A stretch of DNA of 64,000 bases from Pseudomonas alcaligenes (GTDB taxonomy: Bacteria > Pseudomonadota > Gammaproteobacteria > Pseudomonadales > Pseudomonadaceae): positions 4,057,501 through 4,121,500 of the forward strand of contig NZ_LZEU01000001.1 of the NCBI RefSeq assembly GCF_014490745.1, in the 5' to 3' direction. Under the pieces are notes generated by a model. The model was not told where the DNA came from. It was given only the letters and a program-made list of their open reading frames with translations, and did not search any database. A program made the position numbers and the translations under genes. How positions within the stretch are numbered: position 1 is the stretch's first letter; each line of letters starts with the position of its first letter. Below are positions 27,653 through 37,260 of this stretch, piece by piece.

Positions 27653-28756
27653 TCAGCCCAGCCGCCCCGCCGGCGCATAGGGCGCCGGATCGAGCAGCGG
27701 CTCGCGCCCCAGCAGCAGATCGACCAGCAGCCGGCACGAAGCCGGCGCCAGCACCAGACCATTGCGGTAATGCCCGCAGTTCAGCCACAACCCCGGGAAG
27801 CCCGGCACCTCGCCGATAAAGGGAATACCCTCGGGCGAGCCAGGGCGCAACCCGGCCCAATGCCCGACCAGCTCGGCCTCGGCCAGCGCCGGCAACAGCT
27901 CCTCGGCAGAAGCTTTGAGACTGGCCAGCGCCACCTCAGTCGGGGTCTTGTCGAAACCGGCGTGCTCCAGGGTGCTGCCAACCAGGATATGGCCATCCTT
28001 GCGCGGGATGGCGTAACGCCCCTTGGCCAGTACCATGGCCGGCAGGAAATCCGCGGCGCACTTGTAGAGAATCATCTGCCCCTTGACCGGCTCGACCGGC
28101 AGGTTCAACCCCAGCTGCGCCAGCAGCTGACCGCTCCAGGCCCCCGCTGCCAGCACCACCCGCTCGGCCCGTATCTCTCCACCCGTGGCCTGCACCCCAG
28201 CGACCCGCCCGCCCTCCTGCAGGAAACCGCTTACCTCGGTGTGCTCGTGTATCCGCACATTGGGCATTGCCAGCAACGCGGCACGCAGCGCCTTGACTAG
28301 ACGCGGATTACGCACATTGGCCACTCCCGGCATATGGATGGCACTGGCAAAGCCGGCGCCCAGCACGGGCACGGCGTCGTAAACCTGGCTCATCCCGACC
28401 TTGTGCAACGCTCGCGCCTCGCGCCGAGCCCACAGCAGAGCCTCGGGCTCGTCTTCCAGATCCAGCCAGTAGAGACCGGTGGCGTACACCTGCGGATCGA
28501 CTCCGGTCAACGCCAGCAGGCGCGCCCCCAGGTCGGGATAGAAATCCTGCGACCAGCGCGCCAGCGCCGTCACTGCCGCGCCATAGCGCCAGGGATACAG
28601 CGGGGAAACTATGCCACCGCCGGCCCAGGAGGACTCCTGCCCGACCGCCCCACGCTCAACCAGCACTATCGACTCGCCCGCCTGCGCAAGCTCGAAAGCC
28701 CCAAGGAGCCCGAGCGCGCCCCCGCCTATGATCAGCGTGGAATAGCCGTGCGCCAC
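27653..28756 (-). CDS. thiO: Glycine oxidase ThiO-like FAD-dependent oxidoreductase
   Basis: The 367-residue DAO-family flavoprotein opens with STLIIGGGALGLLGAFELAQAGESIVLVERG and has GQESSWAGGGIVSPLYPWRY and a C-terminal GHYRNGLVLAPASCRLL, a ThiO pattern. ThiO makes iminoglycine for the thiamine thiazole ring. It is convergent with pilR (7 bases between stops) and lies downstream of pilE on the same strand, separated by a terminator. Confidence 0.88.
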   Translation of the reverse strand: MAHGYSTLIIGGGALGLLGAFELAQAGESIVLVERGAVGQESSWAGGGIVSPLYPWRYGAAVTALARWSQDFYPDLGARLLALTGVDPQVYATGLYWLDLEDEPEALLWARREARALHKVGMSQVYDAVPVLGAGFASAIHMPGVANVRNPRLVKALRAALLAMPNVRIHEHTEVSGFLQEGGRVAGVQATGGEIRAERVVLAAGAWSGQLLAQLGLNLPVEPVKGQMILYKCAADFLPAMVLAKGRYAIPRKDGHILVGSTLEHAGFDKTPTEVALASLKASAEELLPALAEAELVGHWAGLRPGSPEGIPFIGEVPGFPGLWLNCGHYRNGLVLAPASCRLLVDLLLGREPLLDPAPYAPAGRLG

Positions 28757-28771
28757 TACAACCCCCTAACA

Positions 28772-28799
28772 AAGAAAAAGGGGAGCCATGCTCCCCTTT
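28772..28799 (-). terminator. Rho-independent terminator of the minor pilin operon
   Basis: On the minus strand AAAGGGGAGC and GCTCCCC with a short loop is followed by TTTTTCTTTG, 15 bases after the pilE stop and before thiO. Confidence 0.8.
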
Positions 28800-28814
28800 G
28801 TTTCACGCTTGCAC

Positions 28815-29213
28815 TCAGCGTCGCCAGCAGACCGCATTATCGCTCGAGGTCTGCTCGCCCAGCTCGTTGATACTCAACGCCTCACAAGTATCGCCATCCA
28901 TGACTCCACCAGACACAGCCGTCGCATTGATCACAAAGGCGCTGGAGGAAGTGGCAGCATCATCGATGGCAATATCATACACGGCCGTACCATCTGCCGG
29001 ACTCTGATCGCCGATGGCAGCGCCTTCATAAGTACCGTTCTGCGTATAGAAGCGCTCCATGATCTGCGCATCCTCCAACAGAATCGCCACTACCTCGGCC
29101 CGCCGGGTTTTCTTCACATACTCGCTGTAACTCGGGTAGGCGATGGCAGCCAGAATACCGACCACCGCCACCGTAATCATCAGCTCGATCAGAGTAAATC
29201 CATTGCGCTTCAT
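28815..29213 (-). CDS. pilE: Type IV minor pilin PilE
   Basis: The 132-residue prepilin has leader MKRNG cut before [22 protein letters not shown], then the PilE-like [38 protein letters not shown] region (split by the hydrophobic core) and two C-terminal cysteines (DTCEAL, NAVCWRR). PilE primes pilus assembly with the other minor pilins and PilY1. It is the last gene of the minus-strand operon, 10 bases after pilY1. Confidence 0.93.
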   Translation of the reverse strand: MKRNGFTLIELMITVAVVGILAAIAYPSYSEYVKKTRRAEVVAILLEDAQIMERFYTQNGTYEGAAIGDQSPADGTAVYDIAIDDAATSSSAFVINATAVSGGVMDGDTCEALSINELGEQTSSDNAVCWRR

Positions 29214-29223
29214 CTAGACATCC

Positions 29224-32200
29224 TTACTGCAATTGACGCCACATGATTCGGCGGGATTGGGTTATAGCACCGCACTGTCCGTTATTCACCTCACCGCACT
29301 CATCCACCACGGTAACAGCCCCCGTCGACTTCAGGATGTACTTGCCCTGGGTGTCCTTCTGGTCGCCAGCATCGATGATCACCGGCTGCCCCGGCAGACC
29401 ATCGTCAATGCCCAGACCAGAGACACGGGTATCGTTGGTATCGACCACACCATCGCCATTGGTATCGAGCACCGGATAGGACAGCATCTTGCCGGAGATC
29501 GCATCCAGTTCGACCAGCTTGCCGCTACCGGTACTTTCGCAAGGATCGTTGGCATCCACCTTGGCCGTTACGAAGATGACCCGCCCCATGGTGGTCTGCG
29601 CCGGATAGATGACCCGCTCGCCCTGCAGCACGTTGTTCAGACTAAGCGGCAGGTACCAACCGCGCTTGGTATCCCAGTCGACAGAGTTCTCGCTAGTGTT
29701 GTAGTAGGTCTGACTTTCACCGTTCGCCGTGATAACCGAAGACGAGGTGAAGGACTGAGCCACCAGGGAGCTGCTTGCCACCGTGCCGCTGGTCGCGTTC
29801 TTGTCCCAGATGCCATAGAAGGTCTGCAGCGTGGTACTGAGTTTGTCAGCAGCCTCCATCAGCTTGCCGGTGCCGAACAGCACCAGGTGACCGCCATTCG
29901 GATGCTCCACCACCAGGGGGCGAGCAGTGATCGGATGATCGACCCCGGCCTCAAAGAGCGGAGTTCCCGAGTTCGCCACGGAGCCGGTAGCACCGGACAG
30001 ATCGAACTCCCAGAGGTTTCCACGCAGGTCGCCGGCATACACTTTCTGCACCTGGTACTGGGCATTCACCACCATCTGCGGCGCAGACAGCCCATTGGGA
30101 GCCGTACCGCTGGCGTTGGCATCCACCACGATCTCCTGGATCAGCGCGCCAGTGCTCAGGTTGACCACATACAGCGAGGCCTTGCCCAGATGGCTGCCAT
30201 AGCCATTGCCAAAGATAGCGACCCACTCATTACTGGCATTCCGCGCCACCAGAGGCTTGGAATAGGTGTAGCCCAGGTCGTTCCAACTATTGGTCGGCGT
30301 CGAAGTGGCTGGGGCAGTTATCTCCCAGAGCCCACTGATCGCGTTGTTACCTGCCGAGAACAGCTTGACGGCGAACATGCTCTTGCCACCACCGCCCATG
30401 CCCGAAACCGCCACCGTGGCCCAGTTGGATCCCAGCTGGGCATCTGCCACGGTGATACCACCATCCACCATGAACTTGTGGCCGCCACTGGTGGCATAGT
30501 CGGTCGCCGCCACGGTATGCAGCGAAGAGAACACGCTGGACGGCATATAGGCGTAGCGATGACCGCCGGTGCCGGCATTGATCACATGAAAGAAACCGTC
30601 GTTGCTGTTTACCAGCAAGCTGTCCGTCATCGATGCCTTGGCCGATACATAGCTGTCATAGGACGTGTCGCCAGTGATACTGCTGGCCAGACGCTCCGTT
30701 GACGACAGCCGCTCCAGCGTCGAGTTGATGACGTCCCCCAGCAGCACCGTACGACTGCGCAAGCCCGTCACGGCAGTACCCTTGGACCATTCGACCAGCT
30801 GCGTACCAGTAACCCCGGTCGGCAGACTGGTGCTCAGGACGGTTTGCTGTGCAGGCGAAACGTTGGTGTAGCTCAGCGCCACCACGTTATTGGTGGCGGT
30901 GTTGTAGGTCTGGTAGGAAGCCCCGTTGCTGGACGGAGTAATGGTGTTATCCGTGGTCCAAACGCGCGACACCAAACGGCCCGTGGTTGCGCTCAAGGCA
31001 TAGGCCTCGATGGTACCGCGCCAGTCCGCCGGATCGTAGAGGGTCTTGTAGTAACGCGTGGAGGTGGTCAGGCTCGAGGAGCTGGATGCGCCCGCACCAC
31101 CGGAACCTGCTTGCGCACTAATTTCATTCAATGCCTGGCTCAGCGCCGACGTCAGCCCGGCGCTATCCGAGGCCGTGTAATACTTGCCGTGCCCATATTG
31201 CGCGGCATCTTTCAGCATCTGGTTATCTTGGGCAAAACCGACGGTATAGGTCTTGATGTTCTGCTGATTGAAGGCAACGGTCTCGAAGCTCTTCCCAGCC
31301 AGATCCAGCGTACTTGCCGTCGGCCGGATGTCGATGTCATAGGCAAACTTGGCAATGTCATCGAGATAATAGGTGGAGCCCTCGCTCCCAAGCCCCAGCG
31401 ATGTATCACCATCCGAATAAGCAGTCGGCGGACTTGGGCTCAGGCCATCCCAATCCGGCAGGTTGTTCGTTCCCGCCACCGAACTGTTATCCCGATCCGG
31501 ATCAGTCGAGGTATTGAAGAACTTGGAGTCATAGGTCGGCGCGCCGTCCGTGACCACAATGCCGAAGTTCTTCTGGCAGCGATACTGAACCTGATCCGTC
31601 AGCGTCGTGGGCGCTGTATTGTAGGAGCTGGCGAGCCCACGGTAATAACGCACCACATCATAGTAGGCTTCGGACAAGGGGGTGTAGGTCGTGCCATACA
31701 GGGAGTTGACGTTGCTATCCAGAGTCGTCTTTACCGCTCCCAGCCCCGAAACAACAATACCGCCCTGCTGTTCATAGGTTTCGCCGGTAGAGCCTGAAGC
31801 AGTGTTACCCGGGCGGAAAGACGCCAAACCAAAGCGCACACCCGAGATATTGTCGGAGATGATCTGCTTGGCAACTGTCTTGGCAACCCCCATACGGTGT
31901 CCCGTGGGAATATCAGAGGCTGTAATAGTCCCGGCCAGGAGGCCCTGAACCAGATACTCAAGGTAGTTCTTCGGCAAATCCGCCTCATCTGCCGTGGAAC
32001 CCGTCGAGTTTGTCTGAACCACGGTCGGGAACGGAATGCAGACGGTCTGCGCAGCACTACCTGGGTAGTAGACCGTATTTTTCCGGACGGTGAACTTGTT
32101 CTTGGCACCCAGTTTGTAATACCCGGCACTGCAGCCGCCCTGAGCCACCCTGCTATGACCGGAGATACTGGCGGTATCCGTCCAGTGATCCACATTGGTC

Positions 32201-32472
32201 ACATCGCACGAGGTACCCGACTTACAGTACATCGCCGTTGGATAATCAATCTTCGGGTTATAACCGCTGTGGAAGATAACGGTATTCATACTGCCCGAGT
32301 TATCCAGCAGCAGCATGACGTTTGGTGTAACTGCGGCCGTACTCAGCAACGGCGCCTGGAAGGGAGTAAACGCATACACGGGCGATGAAACATATCCCGC
32401 TACCAGAAAGCCCGCCAGCAACGACAGAACCTTGGAGGCCGGGCGCCCGGTATTTTTATTGGATGACGACAT
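29224..32472 (-). CDS. pilY1: Type IV pilus tip-associated adhesin/assembly factor PilY1
   Basis: The 1082-residue secreted protein has a signal peptide (KVLSLLAGFLVAGYVSSPVYA). A von Willebrand A-like domain starts at NVMLLLDNSGSM (MIDAS residues D57, S59, S61). A C-terminal beta-propeller (PilC_beta) from about 600 onwards contains MGGGGKSMFAVKL and IFGNGYGSHLGKASLYVVNL. An EF-hand-like calcium loop, DTNGDGVVDTNDTR, is near residue 1000. It promotes pilus extension, adhesion and surface sensing. The start is at MSSSNKN with GAGGG eight bases upstream; an ATG 39 bases earlier (GGAAAG site) is also possible. It is slightly shorter than PAO1 PilY1. Confidence 0.95.
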   Translation of the reverse strand: MSSSNKNTGRPASKVLSLLAGFLVAGYVSSPVYAFTPFQAPLLSTAAVTPNVMLLLDNSGSMNTVIFHSGYNPKIDYPTAMYCKSGTSCDVTNVDHWTDTASISGHSRVAQGGCSAGYYKLGAKNKFTVRKNTVYYPGSAAQTVCIPFPTVVQTNSTGSTADEADLPKNYLEYLVQGLLAGTITASDIPTGHRMGVAKTVAKQIISDNISGVRFGLASFRPGNTASGSTGETYEQQGGIVVSGLGAVKTTLDSNVNSLYGTTYTPLSEAYYDVVRYYRGLASSYNTAPTTLTDQVQYRCQKNFGIVVTDGAPTYDSKFFNTSTDPDRDNSSVAGTNNLPDWDGLSPSPPTAYSDGDTSLGLGSEGSTYYLDDIAKFAYDIDIRPTASTLDLAGKSFETVAFNQQNIKTYTVGFAQDNQMLKDAAQYGHGKYYTASDSAGLTSALSQALNEISAQAGSGGAGASSSSSLTTSTRYYKTLYDPADWRGTIEAYALSATTGRLVSRVWTTDNTITPSSNGASYQTYNTATNNVVALSYTNVSPAQQTVLSTSLPTGVTGTQLVEWSKGTAVTGLRSRTVLLGDVINSTLERLSSTERLASSITGDTSYDSYVSAKASMTDSLLVNSNDGFFHVINAGTGGHRYAYMPSSVFSSLHTVAATDYATSGGHKFMVDGGITVADAQLGSNWATVAVSGMGGGGKSMFAVKLFSAGNNAISGLWEITAPATSTPTNSWNDLGYTYSKPLVARNASNEWVAIFGNGYGSHLGKASLYVVNLSTGALIQEIVVDANASGTAPNGLSAPQMVVNAQYQVQKVYAGDLRGNLWEFDLSGATGSVANSGTPLFEAGVDHPITARPLVVEHPNGGHLVLFGTGKLMEAADKLSTTLQTFYGIWDKNATSGTVASSSLVAQSFTSSSVITANGESQTYYNTSENSVDWDTKRGWYLPLSLNNVLQGERVIYPAQTTMGRVIFVTAKVDANDPCESTGSGKLVELDAISGKMLSYPVLDTNGDGVVDTNDTRVSGLGIDDGLPGQPVIIDAGDQKDTQGKYILKSTGAVTVVDECGEVNNGQCGAITQSRRIMWRQLQ

Positions 32473-32494
32473 TTCCACAGCCCTCGCGAAGCAC

Positions 32495-32965
32495 TCAGTT
32501 ACTGTGCGCATAGATGCTTTCCAGTGCAGTTCTGGCATTCCCTTGGTATGACACGGCGGTCACCCGATAAAGCACCACGCTAGAACTGCTCGGCAGGTTT
32601 ATCGCAGCACTGGAGGTACCCAGTTTCTGCAATTGATAAAAGGTGTTTCCCGTGGCAGCACTTTTCCATGCCGCACAAGTTCCGCTGGTTGCAGATATCT
32701 CGCCGGTGATATCGGGTACGCGGCAGTTGTTACCTGTGCAAGTAGCACATGCTGCCAGCGCAGTCGCATGACTGACATCGGCTATGTAGTTTTCACCCTC
32801 GCGCAATGCCCGCTCAGCCAGCTGAAAAGTTTCATTCTTCAGCTTCACATTGCCGGCCATTTTTTCCTGGACTCCGGCATTCTGCATGGACGCCACACCG
32901 ATAATGGTGAGCAGCAAGAGGAAGATCAGACTGACAAACAGCGCCATACCGTTCTGCTTTTTCAT
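32495..32965 (-). CDS. pilX: Type IV minor pilin PilX
   Basis: The 156-residue protein begins MKKQNGMALFVSLIFLLLLTIIGVASMQNAG, the PilX N terminus with cleavage before M7, and lacks the Glu5 of major pilins as PilX proteins do. QEKMAGNVKLKNETFQLAERALREGE is the family-conserved segment (PilX_N). Cysteines CATCTGNNC and C near 120 may form disulfides. The start uses a GGGG site; two earlier in-frame ATGs exist. It overlaps the upstream region of pilW by a few bases or adjoins it. Confidence 0.92.
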   Translation of the reverse strand: MKKQNGMALFVSLIFLLLLTIIGVASMQNAGVQEKMAGNVKLKNETFQLAERALREGENYIADVSHATALAACATCTGNNCRVPDITGEISATSGTCAAWKSAATGNTFYQLQKLGTSSAAINLPSSSSVVLYRVTAVSYQGNARTALESIYAHSN

Positions 32966-32979
32966 GACGGCCATCCCCC

Positions 32980-33705
32980 TCACAGAAGCCGGTTGCGCAG
33001 CGCGGCAACCACCGAATAAGTCTGGTTACCCGCCTTACCATCAGGATCAGCCAGGGTCATGCTGATGCGCACACTGCGAATAAGTGCAGGATCAGCCGGC
33101 GCCAGTTCATAACTGCCTGAGGCATAAGTACTGTCGGAATCCGCCGCCACACCAAAAGACACGTTGAACGCCGTGACTCCGCTGATCAGCGTCTGAAAAC
33201 CACCTGCGCCGCCGTTCTGTACGGACAGTGTCTGAGCGTCCTCGTCGTACTGGTATTCGACTTGGCGAATCGGGAAGGCCATCTGCCCGGCCACCGGAGC
33301 ATGATTGCCCGCCTGTACCGTGCCGGTGCTACGGCAATCAGTAGTCAGCGTCCAATCGGCATCGGTTGCGCTATCCGAACCGGTCACAGCGTTTGCCGTG
33401 ATGATGCTGAGCGTGCCGTCATCCCAGACAATCGGATCATCGAATGCCGTTGGCACATTGCTGACCGAGCCGGAGCTTAGCGACAAGCAGCCAAACATAC
33501 CGGCCATGCGCAATTCCTGGGTCATGCGCGTCAGCACATAACGAGCATCCTCCTGCAATCGTGCGGAGGCGTCCTGCGCCACATAAGTCTGCTTGGAACT
33601 GACAAATATCTGGGTAATCCCCAGCACCACCAGCAGCCCGAGCACCATCGCGACCATGACTTCGATCAGGCCGAAACCTTGTTGTTTACGATCCATAGTC
33701 CGCAT
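32980..33705 (-). CDS. pilW: Type IV minor pilin PilW
   Basis: The 241-residue protein has leader ending RKQQG before FGLIEVMVAMVLGLLVVLGITQIFVSSKQTY, then LQEDARYVLTRMTQELRMAGMFGC typical of PilW. Start choices are ATG at the TGATG overlap with the pilV stop (used here), a GTG one codon earlier, or ATG nine bases later. It is part of the fimU-pilVWXY1E operon. Confidence 0.92.
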   Translation of the reverse strand: MRTMDRKQQGFGLIEVMVAMVLGLLVVLGITQIFVSSKQTYVAQDASARLQEDARYVLTRMTQELRMAGMFGCLSLSSGSVSNVPTAFDDPIVWDDGTLSIITANAVTGSDSATDADWTLTTDCRSTGTVQAGNHAPVAGQMAFPIRQVEYQYDEDAQTLSVQNGGAGGFQTLISGVTAFNVSFGVAADSDSTYASGSYELAPADPALIRSVRISMTLADPDGKAGNQTYSVVAALRNRLL

Positions 33706-34136
33706 CACTCGTTGGCCACATCGGTAGTAACTGTGAAAGTACCGGTGTCATCTGCACTGGTGCCCGCCTTGCCTTCCGACCAACTGATGGTCACCGTGAC
33801 CGAACTGCCCACCACACCGATACTGCCCTCACCGCTTGGCAGAGTGTGCACATTGGCGGCGAAATCGGTCAGGTCGGTACCCTGCAGCCCCGTGGCACCG
33901 GAAGGTGTGTCCGTACTGTCCAGTTCATAGTCATCCAGATTGTCTGGATCGGCATTGGCGCGGATCCGGTCAAGGATGTCGTAGGCGATGAAACTGGCCT
34001 GCGAGGTATAAACGGCGCTATTGGTGTACTTCAGTGCATTGAGCTGCAGTGCTGCTGCCCCAAGAACGCCAATGGCGCTGATGAAGACAGCGATCATCAC
34101 CTCTATCAGGGTTACGCCCAGCTGTGTCTTTCTCAT
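33705..34136 (-). CDS. pilV: Type IV minor pilin PilV
   Basis: The 143-residue prepilin starts MRKTQLGVTLIEVMIAVFISAIGVLGAAALQL (cut before V8), followed by ASFIAYDILDRIRANAD as in PilV/GspI proteins. GGAG eight bases upstream sets the start. It overlaps fimU and pilW as TGATG at both ends. Confidence 0.93.
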   Translation of the reverse strand: MRKTQLGVTLIEVMIAVFISAIGVLGAAALQLNALKYTNSAVYTSQASFIAYDILDRIRANADPDNLDDYELDSTDTPSGATGLQGTDLTDFAANVHTLPSGEGSIGVVGSSVTVTISWSEGKAGTSADDTGTFTVTTDVANE

Positions 34137-34603
34137 CAATTGCACTCCGCCCCGACCTGAATGCGCCCAGTCAGACAAACAGCCACCACCTTGCTCTGAT
34201 CGCCCAGGCTATAGGTGAAGGCCACAGCCTGGGCCGGACTGTTCAAGCCCCCGAAACTATTGAACTCGATGGTCGTGGCATCATTTTCCTCGGCCACCGC
34301 CGCGCCTGAAGACATGGCCGGAATAGTCCGCAGTACCGAATCGTCGGCGCTCTGCCTAACCGTAATCCCTGCACTCCATCCGGCATCGGCATCGGTCGGA
34401 ACCACTTCGACCGGCTGGCTGCGGTTGATCGCCTCAAGCCGCCCATAATTGAGGGCCTGTGCCAGATCGTTCGCCTCGGTGCTGGCTCGCGAGCGCTCAA
34501 AGGCGCCGTCAAAGGCAGGCAGAGCCAGGGCAGCCAGAACCCCCACGACGACCAGCGTGATCAGCAGCTCGATGAGGGTGAAACCGTGTAGATGTCGCCG
34601 CAT
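34136..34603 (-). CDS. fimU: Type IV minor pilin FimU (GspH-type)
   Basis: The 155-residue protein has leader MRRHLHG cut before FTLIELLITLVVVGVLAALALPAF. The GspH pattern RSRASTEANDLAQALNYGRLEAINRSQPVEVV and two late cysteines (VAVCLTG, AECN) follow. AAGGAG six bases before ATG sets the start. It is the first gene of the minor pilin operon, whose orientation relative to thiO and ispH differs from the PAO1 order I recall. Confidence 0.9.
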   Translation of the reverse strand: MRRHLHGFTLIELLITLVVVGVLAALALPAFDGAFERSRASTEANDLAQALNYGRLEAINRSQPVEVVPTDADAGWSAGITVRQSADDSVLRTIPAMSSGAAVAEENDATTIEFNSFGGLNSPAQAVAFTYSLGDQSKVVAVCLTGRIQVGAECN

Positions 34604-34737
34604 TACGCTCTCCTTTTGCTGAGTCGGACTATATCCACTCACCCGGAGGGCAACAGTTCATACGGGACATACGGTCGAATTAGAAGGCTCAACGAATACT
34701 GGCAATGTGCTGCATTGCGCAGCCTGGGCAATTCACC

Positions 34738-34765
34738 TTGCCCGCCTCGCAGCCTCACCTATAGT
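34738..34765 (+). promoter_or_regulatory. Candidate promoter of fimT
   Basis: TTGCCC and TATAGT are separated by 16 bases, and the -10 element is 34 bases before fimT. The 196-base divergent region should also hold the fimU promoter, for which I see no convincing sigma-70 or sigma-54 site. Confidence 0.5.
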
Positions 34766-34799
34766 CAGTTCGCCCACCTAATCCACGGACGGATTAAGC

Positions 34800-35327
34800 A
34801 TGCGTAGCCAAGGATTCACCTTGCTGGAGCTAGTGATAGCTCTTGCCATTGCAGCAATTCTCACTTTCCTGATCCTCCCCGCAACCAACGCCATTGTTGC
34901 CCGCCAGCGGGTGAGCAATGGACTGAGCAGTTTCATCAACAGCCTGAAGTACGCGAGAACATATGCGGCACTCCATCAGACAGGCGTGACCATGCTAGCC
35001 CGACAGGATAACTGGGGAGCCGGCTGGACAGTCTTCGAAGATCCCAACCGCAATGCGCTGCAGGATGACGGGGAGCGCGTACTGCTGAGCAGGGAGCCCA
35101 GCGACACATTGATGATTGCCGGCAACCAACCGATTGCCAGCTATGTGCACTTCAATATGTTTGGTGAGCCACAGCTCAGCAGTGGCGGGTTTCAGGCAGG
35201 TACCCTGACCCTCTGCTCACCGGAAGCGCCTAACACTCGCTACCAGCTGGTCATGGCCAAAACTGGCCGGGTGCGCATCCGCTCGAGCGAAAGTACGAGC
35301 CCCTGCCGGGCAGCTACAGGGCCTTGA
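34800..35327 (+). CDS. fimT: Type IV minor pilin-like protein FimT (GspH/FimT family)
   Basis: The 175-residue prepilin has leader MRSQG cut before [23 protein letters not shown]. It continues [27 protein letters not shown] (family signature, two parts) and has two cysteines in the second half (LTLCSPE, TSPCRAA), as in FimT. Basic C-terminal residues ([10 protein letters not shown]) recall the DNA-binding tail reported for FimT. It is divergent from fimU and its end overlaps the convergent ispH gene by 14 bases. Confidence 0.88.
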   Translation: MRSQGFTLLELVIALAIAAILTFLILPATNAIVARQRVSNGLSSFINSLKYARTYAALHQTGVTMLARQDNWGAGWTVFEDPNRNALQDDGERVLLSREPSDTLMIAGNQPIASYVHFNMFGEPQLSSGGFQAGTLTLCSPEAPNTRYQLVMAKTGRVRIRSSESTSPCRAATGP

Positions 35328-36258
35328 CCCGCAGCTCTTTCGGCATCGAGAAGGTCACATTCTCCGGGCGCCCATCGAGCTCCTGCGCCTCGCTTGCACC
35401 CCACTCTTTCAGGCAGTCGACCACGCCGCGCACCAGCACTTCCGGGGCCGATGCGCCGGCGGTGATGCCAACGCGTTGCACGCCGGCAAACCACTCCTGC
35501 TTGAGATCCTCCGCCCCATCGATCAGATAAGCGGGAGTACCGATACGCTCGGCCAGTTCGCGCAGGCGGTTGGAGTTGGAGCTGTTGGGGCTGCCGACCA
35601 CCAGCACCACGTCGCACTCGTCGGCCAGTTGCTTGACCGCATCCTGGCGATTCTGGGTGGCGTAGCAAATGTCGTCCTTGCGCGGCCCGCCGATGCTGGG
35701 GAACTTGCTGCGCAGGGCGTCGATGACCTTGCTGGTGTCATCCATCGACAGGGTGGTCTGGGTGACGAAGGCCAGGGACTCTGGATTGCGCACCTGCAGC
35801 GCGGCGACATCCGCCTCGTCCTCGACCAGGTAGATGGCACCGCCGTTGCGGTCATCATACTGGCCCATGGTGCCTTCGACCTCCGGATGACCCTCGTGGC
35901 CGATAAGAATGCACTCGCGGCCGTCACGACTGTAGCGCGCCACCTCCATGTGCACCTTGGTCACCAGCGGGCAGGTCGCATCGAAGATCTTCAGGCCACG
36001 GCGCTCGGCTTCCTGGCGCACGGCCTGGGACACGCCGTGGGCGCTGAAGATGACGATGGTGTCATCCGGAACCTGATCCAGCTCTTCGACGAATACCGCG
36101 CCGCGGGCACGCAGATCCTCGACCACGAACTTGTTGTGCACCACTTCGTGACGCACGTAGATCGGCGCACCGAACACTTCCAGAGCACGGTTGACGATCT
36201 CGATGGCGCGATCGACGCCGGCACAGAAGCCGCGGGGATTGGCGAGTTTGATTTGCAT
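35314..36258 (-). CDS. ispH: 4-hydroxy-3-methylbut-2-enyl diphosphate reductase (LytB)
   Basis: This iron-sulfur enzyme of the last MEP-pathway step makes IPP and DMAPP. The 314 residues contain [17 protein letters not shown] (first cluster Cys), [12 protein letters not shown] (second) and [13 protein letters not shown], with the third Cys in [13 protein letters not shown]. It is the last gene of the minus-strand run murJ/ribF/ileS/lspA/fkpB/ispH. Confidence 0.97.
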   Translation of the reverse strand: MQIKLANPRGFCAGVDRAIEIVNRALEVFGAPIYVRHEVVHNKFVVEDLRARGAVFVEELDQVPDDTIVIFSAHGVSQAVRQEAERRGLKIFDATCPLVTKVHMEVARYSRDGRECILIGHEGHPEVEGTMGQYDDRNGGAIYLVEDEADVAALQVRNPESLAFVTQTTLSMDDTSKVIDALRSKFPSIGGPRKDDICYATQNRQDAVKQLADECDVVLVVGSPNSSNSNRLRELAERIGTPAYLIDGAEDLKQEWFAGVQRVGITAGASAPEVLVRGVVDCLKEWGASEAQELDGRPENVTFSMPKELRVKAL

Positions 36259-36320
36259 ACGGGGAATCTCGGCACGCGATGAAAGCGATGGGGAGAGTGT
36301 ACGCCTCTCCCCGCAAGGGA

Positions 36321-36758
36321 TCAGGCCGGACGAACCTCGATGATTTCCACATCGAAACTCAGGGTCTTGCCGGCCAGGGGATGATTGAAGTCGATGGTCA
36401 CCTGGGCATCATCGAACGCCTTGACCACCCCCGGCAACTCGGCATTGGCGGCATCATTGAAGATCACCAGCAGCCCCTCGGACAGCTCCATGTCGGCGAA
36501 CTGGGCGCGCGGCATCACCTGCACGTTCTGCGGGTTGGGCTGGCCGAAGGCGTTCTCCGGCTCGATCTGCAGGCTGCGCTTGTCACCGGCCTTGAAGCCG
36601 TAGAGCGCCACCTCGAAGCCCGGCAGCAGGTTGCCGTCGCCGACCTTGAAGGTGGCCGGCTGCTTGTCGAAAGTGCTGTCGACCACGTCGCCGTTGGCCA
36701 GCTTGAGGGCGAAATGCAGGGTGACTTCCTTGTCCGGCCCGATACGTTGCTCAGTCAT
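36321..36758 (-). CDS. fkpB: FKBP-type peptidyl-prolyl isomerase FkpB/SlpA-type
   Basis: The 145-residue protein has the SlyD/FkpB-type fold: [19 protein letters not shown], the insert-in-flap domain around [20 protein letters not shown], and [18 protein letters not shown] at the end. It lacks the His-rich SlyD tail. It overlaps the lspA stop by 8 bases, and lspA-fkpB-ispH is a conserved order. Confidence 0.93.
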   Translation of the reverse strand: MTEQRIGPDKEVTLHFALKLANGDVVDSTFDKQPATFKVGDGNLLPGFEVALYGFKAGDKRSLQIEPENAFGQPNPQNVQVMPRAQFADMELSEGLLVIFNDAANAELPGVVKAFDDAQVTIDFNHPLAGKTLSFDVEIIEVRPA

Positions 36759-37260
36759 GGGCGGGTGCTCCGGACTTCTTGCTCTTGAACATGTCCAGCG
36801 CCAGCATCACGGCGCCGAGGGTAATGCCGCTGTCGGCCAGGTTGAAGGCGGGGAAACGGTACTGATCCTGCCAGTGCAGCAGAATGAAGTCGACCACGTG
36901 GCCGAGCACCATGCGGTCGTACAGATTGCCCAGCGCGCCGCCCAGCACCAGCGCCAGGGCGATGGCCAGCCAGGTCTCGTCGCGCTTGAGGCGCTTCAGC
37001 CACACCACCAGCACGGCACTGACACCCATGGCGATGGCGGCGAACAGCCAGCGCTGCCAGCCGGACTCACCAGCCAGGAAGCTGAACGCCGCGCCGCGGT
37101 TGTACACGTGCACCCAGTCGAAGTAACCGTCGATTACCACGACGCGCTGGCCGTACTCCAGCACCTGCAGCACCACCTGCTTGCTGCCCTGGTCGAGCAG
37201 GAATACCGCCAGGGCCAGCCACAGCCAGACCAGCCGGCCGAAACGCGAGGCATCAGGCAT
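36751..37260 (-). CDS. lspA: Lipoprotein signal peptidase (signal peptidase II)
   Basis: This 169-residue polytopic aspartyl protease removes prolipoprotein signals, for example from BamD and the lipoprotein at 55929. Four transmembrane segments are visible. The catalytic aspartates are in [14 protein letters not shown] and [11 protein letters not shown], and [11 protein letters not shown] is the conserved Asn-Arg-Gly-Ala block. The start MPDASRFGR overlaps the ileS end by 8 bases. Confidence 0.97.
   Translation of the reverse strand: MPDASRFGRLVWLWLALAVFLLDQGSKQVVLQVLEYGQRVVVIDGYFDWVHVYNRGAAFSFLAGESGWQRWLFAAIAMGVSAVLVVWLKRLKRDETWLAIALALVLGGALGNLYDRMVLGHVVDFILLHWQDQYRFPAFNLADSGITLGAVMLALDMFKSKKSGAPAHD

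Noticed and set aside
29214..29223. pilY2 between pilY1 and pilE
   Set aside because: Only 10 bases separate the two genes.
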